IMG/VR virus record: IMGVR_UViG_3300031673_004415
Coordinates: 1-24,111 of that record
Source of the DNA: a virus
Length of the DNA: 24,111 nucleotides
Strand: one strand, 5' to 3'
The position numbers and the translations under genes are program-made. The notes under the pieces are model-generated. The model was given only the letters and a program-made list of their open reading frames with translations. It was not told the origin of the DNA and did not search any database. Shown here piece after piece: positions 14,378 to 21,891 of the stretch (the first letter of the stretch is position 1; every line of letters starts with the position of its first letter).

Positions 14378-14684
14378 TGATCAATTCTGTTAGGATCCCG
14401 TTTATTTGACCCTCATTCATCATACCAACTCTAGTATCAATGATGTTACTATTTTGGAAAACTTTAATTGTTGGAATACTTCTAATTCCTAATGATGCCC
14501 CAATTTCTTTATTTAAATCTACATTCATTGTATACATTTCAACGTTTGATGTGTTTTGAGATGCAACTCTTTCAAATAAAGGTTTCATCATTTTGCACGG
14601 ACCACACCATTCGGCCCAAAATTCTACGATAACTTTTTTACCTGAGTTAATTTTTTCTTGTAACTCAACACTTGTAATTTCCAT
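14370..14684 (-). CDS. trxA: Thioredoxin
   Basis: A 104-residue single-domain thioredoxin. The active site is FWAEWCGPCKMMKP at residues 22-35 (C27 and C30), followed by VDLNKEI and IRSIPTIKVF with the cis-proline at P71. The length equals the family norm and nothing is missing. It reduces disulfides in the cytoplasm; in phages thioredoxins commonly serve ribonucleotide reductase or a DNA polymerase. It starts 2 bases after the stop of the 107-residue unknown gene, with the A-rich leader TTAAATAAAA, and overlaps the glutaredoxin-like gene downstream. Confidence 0.95.
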   Translation of the reverse strand: MEITSVELQEKINSGKKVIVEFWAEWCGPCKMMKPLFERVASQNTSNVEMYTMNVDLNKEIGASLGIRSIPTIKVFQNSNIIDTRVGMMNEGQINGILTELING

Positions 14685-14686
14685 TT

Positions 14687-15010
14687 TTATTTAATTTTTG
14701 ATAAGTTTTTAATGAAGAATGATACTTCGTTTAATTGGTCCATATCGTAATAAATTTTCATCTGATACGACATATCCGCGACCTCCATTTTAGATAAATA
14801 TAAGTAAAACCCAGATTTATGTTTAAGAATTGATTCTAAATGATTAAGTTCAAATTCAAACTCAACACTATCCAAGTATTCAATTTCAAATTTCTTTTCT
14901 ATTAATGTCTTAGGTGTTAGTCCTATGGTACTATTAACTTTAATGATACCATATAATTTATCATGTCTTTCTTTTAAGATATCCAAAAAATCATTCTCAC
15001 GTTTAAACAT
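14687..15010 (-). CDS. Phage protein of unknown function (107 aa)
   Basis: A soluble protein starting MFKRENDFLDILKERHDKLYG and ending in a hydrophobic/basic helix (VSFFIKNLSKIK). It is rich in Glu, Leu and aromatic residues and has no Cys or known motif. It lies between a terminator (15025-15049) and the thioredoxin gene and is the first gene of this three-gene redox unit. Its role is unknown. Confidence 0.82.
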   Translation of the reverse strand: MFKRENDFLDILKERHDKLYGIIKVNSTIGLTPKTLIEKKFEIEYLDSVEFEFELNHLESILKHKSGFYLYLSKMEVADMSYQMKIYYDMDQLNEVSFFIKNLSKIK

Positions 15011-15024
15011 ATTGACTATAAATT

Positions 15025-15049
15025 AAAAAAGTGGGGTTGTTCACCCCAC
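15025..15049 (-). terminator. Rho-independent terminator (minus strand)
   Basis: A 7-bp stem GTGGGGT/ACCCCAC (15031-15037 with 15043-15049) and 5-base loop, followed on the minus strand by six T. It lies directly after the DUF932 gene. Confidence 0.92.
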
Positions 15050-15056
15050 GTTTCTT

Positions 15057-15812
15057 TTAGATCATTGACTCAGCAGTCTCCCAAAGTTTTGTATTTATTG
15101 CGTTTACCGCCATAATGTTTTTCAAACCTCTCAATCCTGTCTTACGACCACTTTGTGATTTGTATTCAACACCACCTCGTACAAATTTCTCCTGTACTAC
15201 GTTGAAAACTTTCCAAAGGTCATCACCTTCATCTTCGTTACGGTTAGGTGTTAACAAGTCCACTAAATCAAGTGTTGAAGGAACTGAACCTGTTGCCCAT
15301 CTAAGTCTAGATGCTTTTTGAACGAACTCAACTTTTTCATCCATAGTAAGTTGACGTTCCATCATTCGTCCAACAGAGTGTTGAATCATTGGCAATTTCT
15401 TTGCGAAACTTTCCGTTAACATTTTAACATCGTCAAGTTGGAAATCTTTGTGTCGGATTCGGAATTGGTCTGCTACTGACGTAGGAACGGTTAAACCATT
15501 ACTACACACCAATCTGTGAAGACCTGCACTCATTGAGAATGCCGACATACCATTGTGAGAGTTTTTGATGATTGCTTCAACCAAAGTATCACCAACAGAT
15601 GGAAGTTGTCCATTACGGAACTTAACTTCGTGTAAGGCGTGGATGCCACTACCATTTTGTTTAACAGATGAAATTTCCCACCCTTCTCTATCAAAGAACT
15701 CCATGATCTTGTCTGTAGGGACAAACTCATACTTGTTTGTCATTTTTGACGATGGAGATGTTGCGAAGATTGATGGTGCGGTTGACTTGATTAATTCTGG
15801 AGTATAGATCAT
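15057..15812 (-). CDS. DUF932 protein
   Basis: This 251-residue protein matches the DUF932 family of phages and plasmids. It has a middle block MSAGLHRLVCSNGLTVP at about 94-110, IRHKDF after it, and near the C-terminus DLWKVFNVVQEKFVRGG. The family is widespread on mobile elements; its function is not established, and early expression and DNA-associated roles have been suggested. The gene is visibly less AT-rich than its neighbours. It has its own host-type promoter (15838-15867) and terminator (15025-15049), forming a single-gene unit. That fits strong early expression. The ATG lies about 22 bases downstream of the predicted transcription start. Confidence 0.9.
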   Translation of the reverse strand: MIYTPELIKSTAPSIFATSPSSKMTNKYEFVPTDKIMEFFDREGWEISSVKQNGSGIHALHEVKFRNGQLPSVGDTLVEAIIKNSHNGMSAFSMSAGLHRLVCSNGLTVPTSVADQFRIRHKDFQLDDVKMLTESFAKKLPMIQHSVGRMMERQLTMDEKVEFVQKASRLRWATGSVPSTLDLVDLLTPNRNEDEGDDLWKVFNVVQEKFVRGGVEYKSQSGRKTGLRGLKNIMAVNAINTKLWETAESMI

Positions 15813-15837
15813 ATAATTAGTTTTTTAGATTACCTTA

Positions 15838-15867
15838 CAAAGATAGTCAATTTTTTGGATTCTACAA
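15838..15867 (-). promoter_or_regulatory. Bacteroidota-type promoter (TTG-N19-TATCTTTG)
   Basis: TTG (15865-15867) followed after 19 bases by TATCTTTG (15838-15845) on the minus strand. The -7 box is identical to the one at 2483. It drives the DUF932 gene. Confidence 0.75.
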
Positions 15868-15885
15868 GCCTTTACATAAAAAAAA

Positions 15886-16182
15886 TCAATTAAGTATGAT
15901 ATCCCCAAACTTAGTCTTTTGAATAAATCCTTTCACTTTGTTTGTATAACTTAATTTTTGGTTTAATTCAGGTGATTTAAGTTCAACAACAACATCTATA
16001 ATCTGTTGTTTGGTTAATACAAAGTCTTCACCTTTCTCATAGTTCTCAATAGATTTTTCTTTCATCTTTTGAAAGAATTCTTCTTTTTGTACCTCACCAA
16101 CAAGATTCATAAAATCACCTGGATTTTTTTCAAAGAAGGTTATTAGTTGACTAATATAAATTTCTATGTCTACGTTCATCAT
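15886..16182 (-). CDS. Small protein of unknown function (98 aa)
   Basis: A charged helical protein (ISQLITFFEKNPGDFMNLVG, then QKEEFFQKMKEKSIENYEKG) with a basic C-terminus ending KTKFGDIILN. No family is recognised. The frame extends to 16203, but the ATG at 16180-16182 forms a TAATG overlap with the stop of the 629-residue gene, a classic coupled start, so I use it. A second ATG directly follows. It is probably a partner of the large leucine-rich-repeat protein. Confidence 0.78.
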   Translation of the reverse strand: MMNVDIEIYISQLITFFEKNPGDFMNLVGEVQKEEFFQKMKEKSIENYEKGEDFVLTKQQIIDVVVELKSPELNQKLSYTNKVKGFIQKTKFGDIILN

Positions 16183-18071
16183 TAAGATCTTATAGGTCCA
16201 CAATGTTTCTTCAATTCAGGAGGGAAATTGATAAACCAAAATCCTTCATCCTCTGTCATATATTCTTCTAATTTTTTAGGTATTCTCATACCAGGATTTG
16301 AATTCTCCGTTGAGAAGAAGTTCAAACAATACAATTCACCAAACGCCTCAGGAATACTTTCCAATTGTGGGTTATTAGGTAAGTTTATAAATTTCAATTT
16401 TGTACAATTTCCAATACTTTCAGGGATTGACTTAACCATATTATCAATAATCAATGTTTTTAATTCGGTTAATTTACCAATACTTTCTGGTAAATCCAAG
16501 GCAATTGGAGTTTTACTTGTATTTTCCATTTGGATCATAGTCGTATTAGATGGAATATGATCAAAGAAATCATCAAACCCAAATAATGCAACATACTTAG
16601 AGTTATCATCTTTTGGATATTCAAGACCAACATAACCACTACTACTAACTCCGGCCAATTGACCTGAGAATTTTTCTCTTAATTTTTTCTTATTCTCTCT
16701 CATTATAGGACTATTGATGAATGCAATATCGGCATCATTCAATTGACTTAAACTTTTTGTCATCAACCCTTGAAGTTTTCTTGCCGCATAATATTTCAAA
16801 ACACTAGGTTCAGAATCATTGATCATTTCAGCAGTCAAGTCCATTCCCAACCCTAAGTATTTGTTTTTAAGATTTTCGGTAAAGTTACGATAAATTTCAT
16901 TACCATTAGTTCTATATGTTAAATCAGGACTTGAAAGCTCAAGCCACATTTCAGCCGCTTGTTCACTACCAAGTTCTTTAATCGCATCTTTATTGATAGT
17001 AGTATTTTTGTAGTCATTCAGTACTTTTTGTTCAGCAGAACTCAATGGGTCCGCAACAAACAAATGTTCTTTACCTTTTAATTTTGGAACTTTACTTACA
17101 ATTGTACTCCAATCCTCTCTTCTATGACCTGAATAACCTCCAGACATATTTTGACCATCAGCAATTCTTTTTCCACCATAAGGTTCAACTAAGATAACAA
17201 CTGCGTAGTTAAGGTCACCAAATGCTTTATCTTTATCAATAACATAATAAATTGTTAAGTTATGTCCCAAACGATAGTTATAATACATATTACCACCACC
17301 TGATTTAGATATACACCAACTTCTTCCGTTAGCCAATTTAATACATTGTTCCTTACCACTTGGTTTGAAGATTAATAAGTTATCATCATCATATATTGTT
17401 TCAATGTCAGAATAATCATCTTTTGTATCTTTAATGTCATCAGTTAAATCTCCCATACCATCTAATGTATGTTCAAGTTCATCAAAACTCATAAACAACA
17501 ATGGTGGTAAATTTGCAGGTAACCTATGATATAGATCCAAATATGTTGAAACATAATAAATTAATTGTTCAGGTGTCACATTAACCTTGTCATCTTTAAA
17601 TTTCTTAAGTGCCGCTGATGTTAACATAGTATTAAACTTACTCTGTAAAAACTCAACCAATTTCAAATAAGGCATTTTAAGAACGTCTCTTTGATTAATA
17701 GGTAATATTGGAAACAATTCGTAAAACTTACGTAATGCAAATTTAACCGCATTTTTGTCGGATCCTTTATTGGCTTCCATATATTTTTTGAATATACTTT
17801 TTTCTTGTTTTTTTATCTCCTTTGATAAAACAATATTCTTAACTATAGTATAAGTTAATTTGGTAATATCTCTTTGATCTTGAGGTAACCCATTTTTATA
17901 TTTCTCAAATGCGCTAATAACTGCCGTAATTTGTTCTTCAGTATCTCTAGTTGTAGGTTTGAATTTATCTATTAAAAATTTAATGACTTTTTCTGCCATC
18001 GCCTCACTTACAAGACGTTTACCGTTTGTGTTTTCTTTAATGACATTTGATAATACCTTAAGTAATTCCAT
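16182..18071 (-). CDS. Large protein with C-terminal leucine-rich repeats (629 aa)
   Basis: The N-terminal 14 residues (MELLKVLSNVIKEN) are amphipathic and may be a variant of the tag. Residues about 20-180 are helical and basic. A compact block at 232-295 has GRSWCISKSGGG, NMYYNYR and LTIYYVIDKD and looks like a separate folded domain; it has W-C-x-S and Tyr-rich motifs that I cannot name. The C-terminus (about 525-586) has three leucine-rich repeats of 22-24 residues with LPESIGKLTELKTL, IPESIGNCTKLKFINL and IPEAFGELYCL, like plant- and Leptospira-type LRRs that bind proteins. Such repeats in a phage suggest a receptor-binding, structural or host-interaction role. A TATTTATA box lies 13 bases upstream. 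It is followed by a coupled 98-residue gene. Confidence 0.88.
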   Translation of the reverse strand: MELLKVLSNVIKENTNGKRLVSEAMAEKVIKFLIDKFKPTTRDTEEQITAVISAFEKYKNGLPQDQRDITKLTYTIVKNIVLSKEIKKQEKSIFKKYMEANKGSDKNAVKFALRKFYELFPILPINQRDVLKMPYLKLVEFLQSKFNTMLTSAALKKFKDDKVNVTPEQLIYYVSTYLDLYHRLPANLPPLLFMSFDELEHTLDGMGDLTDDIKDTKDDYSDIETIYDDDNLLIFKPSGKEQCIKLANGRSWCISKSGGGNMYYNYRLGHNLTIYYVIDKDKAFGDLNYAVVILVEPYGGKRIADGQNMSGGYSGHRREDWSTIVSKVPKLKGKEHLFVADPLSSAEQKVLNDYKNTTINKDAIKELGSEQAAEMWLELSSPDLTYRTNGNEIYRNFTENLKNKYLGLGMDLTAEMINDSEPSVLKYYAARKLQGLMTKSLSQLNDADIAFINSPIMRENKKKLREKFSGQLAGVSSSGYVGLEYPKDDNSKYVALFGFDDFFDHIPSNTTMIQMENTSKTPIALDLPESIGKLTELKTLIIDNMVKSIPESIGNCTKLKFINLPNNPQLESIPEAFGELYCLNFFSTENSNPGMRIPKKLEEYMTEDEGFWFINFPPELKKHCGPIRS

Positions 18072-18084
18072 AATAAGTTTTTAA

Positions 18085-18092
18085 TATAAATA
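18085..18092 (-). promoter_or_regulatory. TATTTATA box, candidate late promoter element
   Basis: Lies 13 bases before the ATG at 18071, in the short gap after the Dam-like gene. Confidence 0.4.
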
Positions 18093-18114
18093 TTCCAATA
18101 GTATAAAAAAATGA

Positions 18115-18954
18115 TTAGTAATTCATTATTAATAATTCCTCACCCATGTTTTGTTTTGTTCCCTTTTTTGCTGCTGCCGCTTTAGCAAACTCTTTTTTCT
18201 CCCATTTGTACTGATCTTCAGGAAACCATTCGTGTAATAATTCAAAATCATAGTACGATAAACTGAATTTACCTTCCATACTTGTTAAAGACTTTGAAAG
18301 TCTTTCGTGGTCTTCCCTATCAAAATCATGATTAGAATAATAGTTCTCAGTCTTCCAATATGGTGGATCCACATAGAAGTAAGTTGTTGGTGAATCATAC
18401 TTTTCAATCACCTCAGCAAAATCCATATTCTCCACATCACTTATTCTTAAGAAATGTTCAACCCAATCAGGTTTCATTAACTTATCTCGGAATGTTAAGT
18501 ATTTAGATTTGTACTTACCTTTTAAGTCAATGAAAGAACTTTTTTCAGGTTTAGATCCTGAGAAGACTTGTGTTAAAACATACGCATATTTAGCGGCAAC
18601 ATCATAATTACCAGGTTCTACCCTGAAATTTTCAGCAAATATTTCAGCCTGAAAGCTGATAAATTGTTCTTTATATATTGATGGTGTTACTTCTTCCCCA
18701 AATTTTTGACATGGAATTGAGTTAATTGATTCCAATAATCTTTCAGGATTCTTAATACATTCAAATAAATTATGGTTAAGTGGGTTGAAGTCATTATATA
18801 CAACTTTCTTAAGATTAGGGAACTGACTTAGATCCATATTAAAGAAACACCAAAACATCCCACCGAATGTTTCAACATATGTCTCCATATTTTTATCATA
18901 GAAAGGGACTATCCACTTTCCTATCTTACTTTTTCCTCCAATATATGATAACAT
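18115..18954 (-). CDS. dam: Dam-like (D12 class) DNA adenine N6-methyltransferase
   Basis: The 279-residue enzyme fits the D12 (alpha-class) adenine methylase family. The N-terminus is YIGGKSKIGKWIVPF (4-18), a typical start; VETFGGMF at about 27-34 replaces the usual E-P-F-x-G-G SAM-binding loop; YNDFNPLN lies at 53-60; and catalytic YVDPPYW is at 194-200. It methylates adenine in a short site, GATC in the best-known members, but the target cannot be read here. It has its own host-type promoter (18968-18998), so it is probably early, protecting phage DNA from host restriction. It is divergent from the small CxxC membrane gene. Confidence 0.92.
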   Translation of the reverse strand: MLSYIGGKSKIGKWIVPFYDKNMETYVETFGGMFWCFFNMDLSQFPNLKKVVYNDFNPLNHNLFECIKNPERLLESINSIPCQKFGEEVTPSIYKEQFISFQAEIFAENFRVEPGNYDVAAKYAYVLTQVFSGSKPEKSSFIDLKGKYKSKYLTFRDKLMKPDWVEHFLRISDVENMDFAEVIEKYDSPTTYFYVDPPYWKTENYYSNHDFDREDHERLSKSLTSMEGKFSLSYYDFELLHEWFPEDQYKWEKKEFAKAAAAKKGTKQNMGEELLIMNY

Positions 18955-18967
18955 AGTTTTTTTATTA

Positions 18968-18998
18968 GAAATATACGAATTCTATAATGATATGTCAA
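18968..18998 (-). promoter_or_regulatory. Near-consensus Bacteroidota-type promoter
   Basis: TTG (18996-18998) followed after 20 bases by TATATTTC (18968-18975), one base off TAnnTTTG. The predicted start lies about 10 bases before the Dam-like ATG. Confidence 0.55.
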
Positions 18999-19058
18999 TT
19001 CAAAAATTATTCACTTATAAATTGTTTTAATGTATAATTATTATTATAACAAAAAATT

Positions 19059-19235
19059 ATGGAAGAAGAAACATACAACAACAAAACAGAAGCAACTCAA
19101 GTAACGGGATGCAAAAAGTGTAATCAAACAACAGGTAAAACGCAAAAATTTGTTTTTATCACTGGTGGTATTATGTTTGCCCTATCAATATATGGTGCAA
19201 TAGCTCTATATAAAGACATCATGTCTTTATTTTAA
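19059..19235 (+). CDS. Tiny membrane protein with a CxxC pair (58 aa)
   Basis: ATG to TAA encodes 58 residues. The polar N-terminus ([14 protein letters not shown]) leads to CKKC at 18-21. One transmembrane helix follows at about 31-51 ([20 protein letters not shown]), then a short tail YKDIMSLF. The CxxC before the membrane could bind zinc or act in redox chemistry; the preceding sequence is not a signal peptide, so the pair probably stays in the cytoplasm. The gene converges on dnaJ and overlaps its stop by 4 bases. The gap upstream (18955-19058) has no clear plus-strand promoter. Coding nature rests on the sensible membrane topology and the exact fit between neighbours. Confidence 0.7.
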   Translation: MEEETYNNKTEATQVTGCKKCNQTTGKTQKFVFITGGIMFALSIYGAIALYKDIMSLF

Positions 19236-20140
19236 GGTCTTTCAAACCTAACAATCCTATTAATTAATAGATCCCCAATTTGATCTACCTTAAATCCTTT
19301 ACCTTTAACTCTCAAAGGTTTTGAGGAATCAAATAACTTAGGTAATTTAATATTTAACTCACCATCAGGATGAGGTATGTTTATATCCTCCTTTATAAGA
19401 TCTTCATAGTTTAAATAAGAGTTATATATTAAATGTGGTCCGTTCTTAAAGAAACCATTTTCTTCCATTAAATTAACCCTTATAACCAAATCCCCAAATC
19501 TACCATTTCTAAAATCACCAACATTTGACATTCTTATGAACTGACCATCCTCTAACCCATGAGGTATTTTAACATCCAATGTTTTCATTTCATCTTTAGT
19601 CTCCGATCCATTACACGAATAACAAGCATTTATAGTAATTTTACCAGTACCTGAACAAGTATCACACATCATATTAACAACTTGTACGAACATACCCGTA
19701 CCCATTTGTTTCATAACACTACCAATACCATTACAGGTAGTACATACCTTCTTCTCCCCTCCTGATCCACTACAAACATTACAACTAGTCTTTCTCTTAT
19801 ATGTAATTTGTTTATTCCTACCTAAATATGAATCCAACACCCCTATGTTCACCGTAATCACACTAGTGTGAGTATCTTGTCTTTGTCGTTGTTGATTGAA
19901 TGAATGAAACATATCAGCAAAATTACCACCAAATGGGTTACTCCGTTGATTGTCGTATTGACTTCGTTTATTTGCGTCTCCAATCGTATCATACGCCTCA
20001 GTGATCTTCTTAAACTTTTCTTCATCCCCACCTTTGTCAGGATGATTTTCTTTTGCTAGGTTTCTATATGCCTTCTTGATTTCTTCTTGTGTTGCCTTTT
20101 CATCAACACCTAAAACCCCATAATAGTTTTCATTATTCAT
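19232..20140 (-). CDS. dnaJ: DnaJ-type co-chaperone, shortened
   Basis: The 302-residue protein has a J domain at about 5-64 with the essential HPD at 33-35, which stimulates DnaK ATPase. A short Gly/Phe-poor linker follows ([14 protein letters not shown]). The zinc region is at 120-180, with [24 protein letters not shown] and a degenerate fourth repeat CYSCNGSE. Substrate-binding C-terminal domains then run to FERP. Bacterial DnaJ is about 375 residues; here the Gly/Phe region is mostly gone and the C-terminal dimerisation part is shortened. All eight zinc Cys are present. No dnaK or grpE is in the window, so it probably redirects the host DnaK, perhaps for virion folding. It is divergent from 20186. 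Confidence 0.94.
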   Translation of the reverse strand: MNNENYYGVLGVDEKATQEEIKKAYRNLAKENHPDKGGDEEKFKKITEAYDTIGDANKRSQYDNQRSNPFGGNFADMFHSFNQQRQRQDTHTSVITVNIGVLDSYLGRNKQITYKRKTSCNVCSGSGGEKKVCTTCNGIGSVMKQMGTGMFVQVVNMMCDTCSGTGKITINACYSCNGSETKDEMKTLDVKIPHGLEDGQFIRMSNVGDFRNGRFGDLVIRVNLMEENGFFKNGPHLIYNSYLNYEDLIKEDINIPHPDGELNIKLPKLFDSSKPLRVKGKGFKVDQIGDLLINRIVRFERP

Positions 20141-20185
20141 TTATAAAAAAAAATTAATATACTTAATTAAAGAGTGATCAATATT

Positions 20186-20821
20186 ATGAACTATTTAATC
20201 GTACTATTCAAAAATAAAGAAAGAAAAAAAATAATAAAGTCGTTTAAGACTTACGAGAACGCTAAAAAGTTCTACGATGGTAAAATAGTAGGTAATAAAG
20301 GCATTAGATTCAACACCTTATTTGAAAACGGGAAATCATGTTCATTTGAAATTGGTTTACTTGAAAAGTATTCTAAAAATTTTGATTCCTACTTTATTAA
20401 GGATGAACTAGGTCGTCAAATAAAAGTGGACTTGGATAATAGTGATTATACAATACTTTCTGTTTCTGAATTATTAATGGAGGAATTAATTTACGATATA
20501 CAAACCTCATCTAAAATTTCATTTGATAAGTTTGTTAAAACCTATCTACCTAAAGATGGGTTGAAACTTGTATCTAAAATTAACAATAAGATTGTGGTTC
20601 AAAATGACGATAAGTTTAATTGTTTCTCTTTGAAGTCTGTTAATGAATCTGGTAGGTTCCTTGACGTATTAGGTAAATTTCTACAGGATAAAAATAGAAT
20701 GGATTGTATATTGGTTCCTGACTCAAGTAAGTCACAAAAGAAATACATTTATGATATTTTAGAAAAAGGGGGAATCCCTAAATCAAAGTTGTATAGAACT
20801 TATACAACATATAAAAGATAG
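20186..20821 (+). CDS. Phage protein of unknown function (211 aa)
   Basis: A basic, mixed alpha/beta soluble protein beginning MNYLIVLFKNKERKKIIKSF. A GTG at 20174 would add four residues; I prefer the ATG at 20186 because the sequence MNYLIVLFKN looks like the first strand of a fold and ATG is used everywhere else here. The C-terminal part (KSQKKYIYDILEKGGIPKSK) is helical and basic. No motif is recognised. It ends with TAG at exactly the base before the minus-strand stop at 20822, so the two convergent genes abut with no terminator. Confidence 0.82.
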   Translation: MNYLIVLFKNKERKKIIKSFKTYENAKKFYDGKIVGNKGIRFNTLFENGKSCSFEIGLLEKYSKNFDSYFIKDELGRQIKVDLDNSDYTILSVSELLMEELIYDIQTSSKISFDKFVKTYLPKDGLKLVSKINNKIVVQNDDKFNCFSLKSVNESGRFLDVLGKFLQDKNRMDCILVPDSSKSQKKYIYDILEKGGIPKSKLYRTYTTYKR

Positions 20822-21112
20822 TTATTTTAAATAATTTTTTATTAGTCTTTTAATGAAACCTTCTTTTTTAATTACAATTGGTTCTTCAATTGGTTCTTCA
20901 ATTGGTTTTTCTTCTTCATATGAATTCTCTAATATGAATATTACCTCAACACCTGAAAGATCAATTTTAAATTTAGTGTAATTATTATCAATTTCTCTAA
21001 AGTTTTTTTGGACTTCTTTAAAATCAACTTCCGGTAATTCAAACACTATTGCCGTTTTACCATCAGGAAATAAAGATTGGGTGGCATCTGTAATCATTGC
21101 CAATTTTTCCAT
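20822..21112 (-). CDS. Small protein with EEPI repeats and a C-terminal basic helix (96 aa)
   Basis: The body is a mixed alpha/beta domain (GKTAIVFELPEVDFKEVQKNF and GVEVIFILEN). An acidic repeat PIEEPIEEPIV follows, and the end is KKEGFIKRLIKNYLK, a basic amphipathic helix that could touch membrane or nucleic acid. An upstream ATG at 21145 would add 11 residues; the ATG at 21110-21112 forms a TAATG overlap with the stop of the previous gene and is my choice. The neighbour at 21112-21312 ends in a similar helix (LWKRIKKVLLG), so the two may act together. Family unknown. Confidence 0.75.
   Translation of the reverse strand: MEKLAMITDATQSLFPDGKTAIVFELPEVDFKEVQKNFREIDNNYTKFKIDLSGVEVIFILENSYEEEKPIEEPIEEPIVIKKEGFIKRLIKNYLK
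20875..20910 (-). repeat. Three tandem 12-bp repeats encoding EEPI
   Basis: CAATTGGTTCTT occurs three times in a row (the last copy with one change) and encodes the EEPI repeat of the gene around it. It is a candidate site for length variation. Confidence 0.8.
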
Positions 21113-21312
21113 TATCCCAACAATACTTTCTTTATTCTCTTCCATAATGTCATTTTCTCAACATTGACTTTTACAATGTCTTCTTTCTTTAATTGTTTGA
21201 TTTGATTGATAAATTTACTTTTATTTCTTTCAACTTCAATCTTATCTTTTTCCAATTCATTATTTAACCACTCAATTTGAGTTTCTAACTGGGTCTGTAT
21301 TTTCTTCGTCAT
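21112..21312 (-). CDS. Small coiled-coil protein with a C-terminal basic helix (66 aa)
   Basis: Residues 1-45 are a continuous charged helix with heptad spacing (IQTQLETQIEWLNNELEKDK). The end EKMTLWKRIKKVLLG is a basic amphipathic helix like that of the downstream gene. There is no family match. The ATG lies within the end of the 142-residue gene (41-base overlap); it is the only sensible start, and the frame is closed by a TAATG junction with the next gene. Possibly a membrane-anchored or oligomerising accessory protein. Confidence 0.7.
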   Translation of the reverse strand: MTKKIQTQLETQIEWLNNELEKDKIEVERNKSKFINQIKQLKKEDIVKVNVEKMTLWKRIKKVLLG

Positions 21313-21700
21313 CTTCTAATTCAATTTTTTGATCTTCGGAAATTTCAAATTTTAATGCTTGTAGATTATCTAAATTTTGTTTTTCAAAAATAGATTTTAA
21401 CTCATTAACTTTGGTTTGGAACAGTTTATCCTTTTCCTCTCTTTCTTTATTATATTTAATAATGTTTCTGAGATTGTTAAAAATTTTCTCAACCTCTTCT
21501 TCATTAAAGGTACTAACAAATGAAAAGAATCTTTTACCTGTTTCAGTAGATTCATTTTCTAATAACGTTTCTTCATCAACAAACTTTTTTGGTATTTTCC
21601 ATGTGTTAGGAAAATGTATGTCAAATGAAAGATATGTTTTCAACTTTCTTACAGATTGTAAGTATGGTGATAAAGTATTAAATTCAGTAAAAAAACTCAT
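21272..21700 (-). CDS. Phage protein of unknown function (142 aa)
   Basis: Starts MSFFTEFNTLSPYLQSVRKL. A distinct block SFDIHFPNTWKIPKKF follows, then a helical charged region (NIIKYNKEREEKDKLFQTKV) and an acidic tail (ELEDDEENTDP). Not recognised as an enzyme. The ATG overlaps the stop of the membrane gene upstream by 4 bases (ATGA), and its 3' end overlaps the coiled-coil gene. The acidic tail could bind a basic partner such as the product of a neighbour. Confidence 0.8.
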   Translation of the reverse strand: MSFFTEFNTLSPYLQSVRKLKTYLSFDIHFPNTWKIPKKFVDEETLLENESTETGKRFFSFVSTFNEEEVEKIFNNLRNIIKYNKEREEKDKLFQTKVNELKSIFEKQNLDNLQALKFEISEDQKIELEDDEENTDPVRNSN

Positions 21701-21891
21701 AAAAAATTTTGTATTGTGTAAGTTATAACATAAGACAATGAAATACCTTGGAATAATATTTCCCTATTACTCATCACCAATCTTTCAGGTAAAGTTTGTA
21801 ATAGGGAAAATATAAATTTTACAACAACTCTAAAAACTGACAGAGCTGAAAAAATGAATATAAAAAGATATAAAGTATCAATATTAGTCAT
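21697..21891 (-). CDS. Small membrane protein (64 aa)
   Basis: Residues about 8-30 (LFIFIFSALSVFRVVVKFIF) form a transmembrane segment. A second, weaker hydrophobic segment is at 47-60 (FQGISLSYVITYTI), with a short charged loop between. The start overlaps the stop of the histone-like gene by 8 bases and the stop overlaps the next gene by the ATGA type, which supports it as a real member of this operon. No function is recognised. Confidence 0.78.
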   Translation of the reverse strand: MTNIDTLYLFIFIFSALSVFRVVVKFIFSLLQTLPERLVMSNREILFQGISLSYVITYTIQNFL

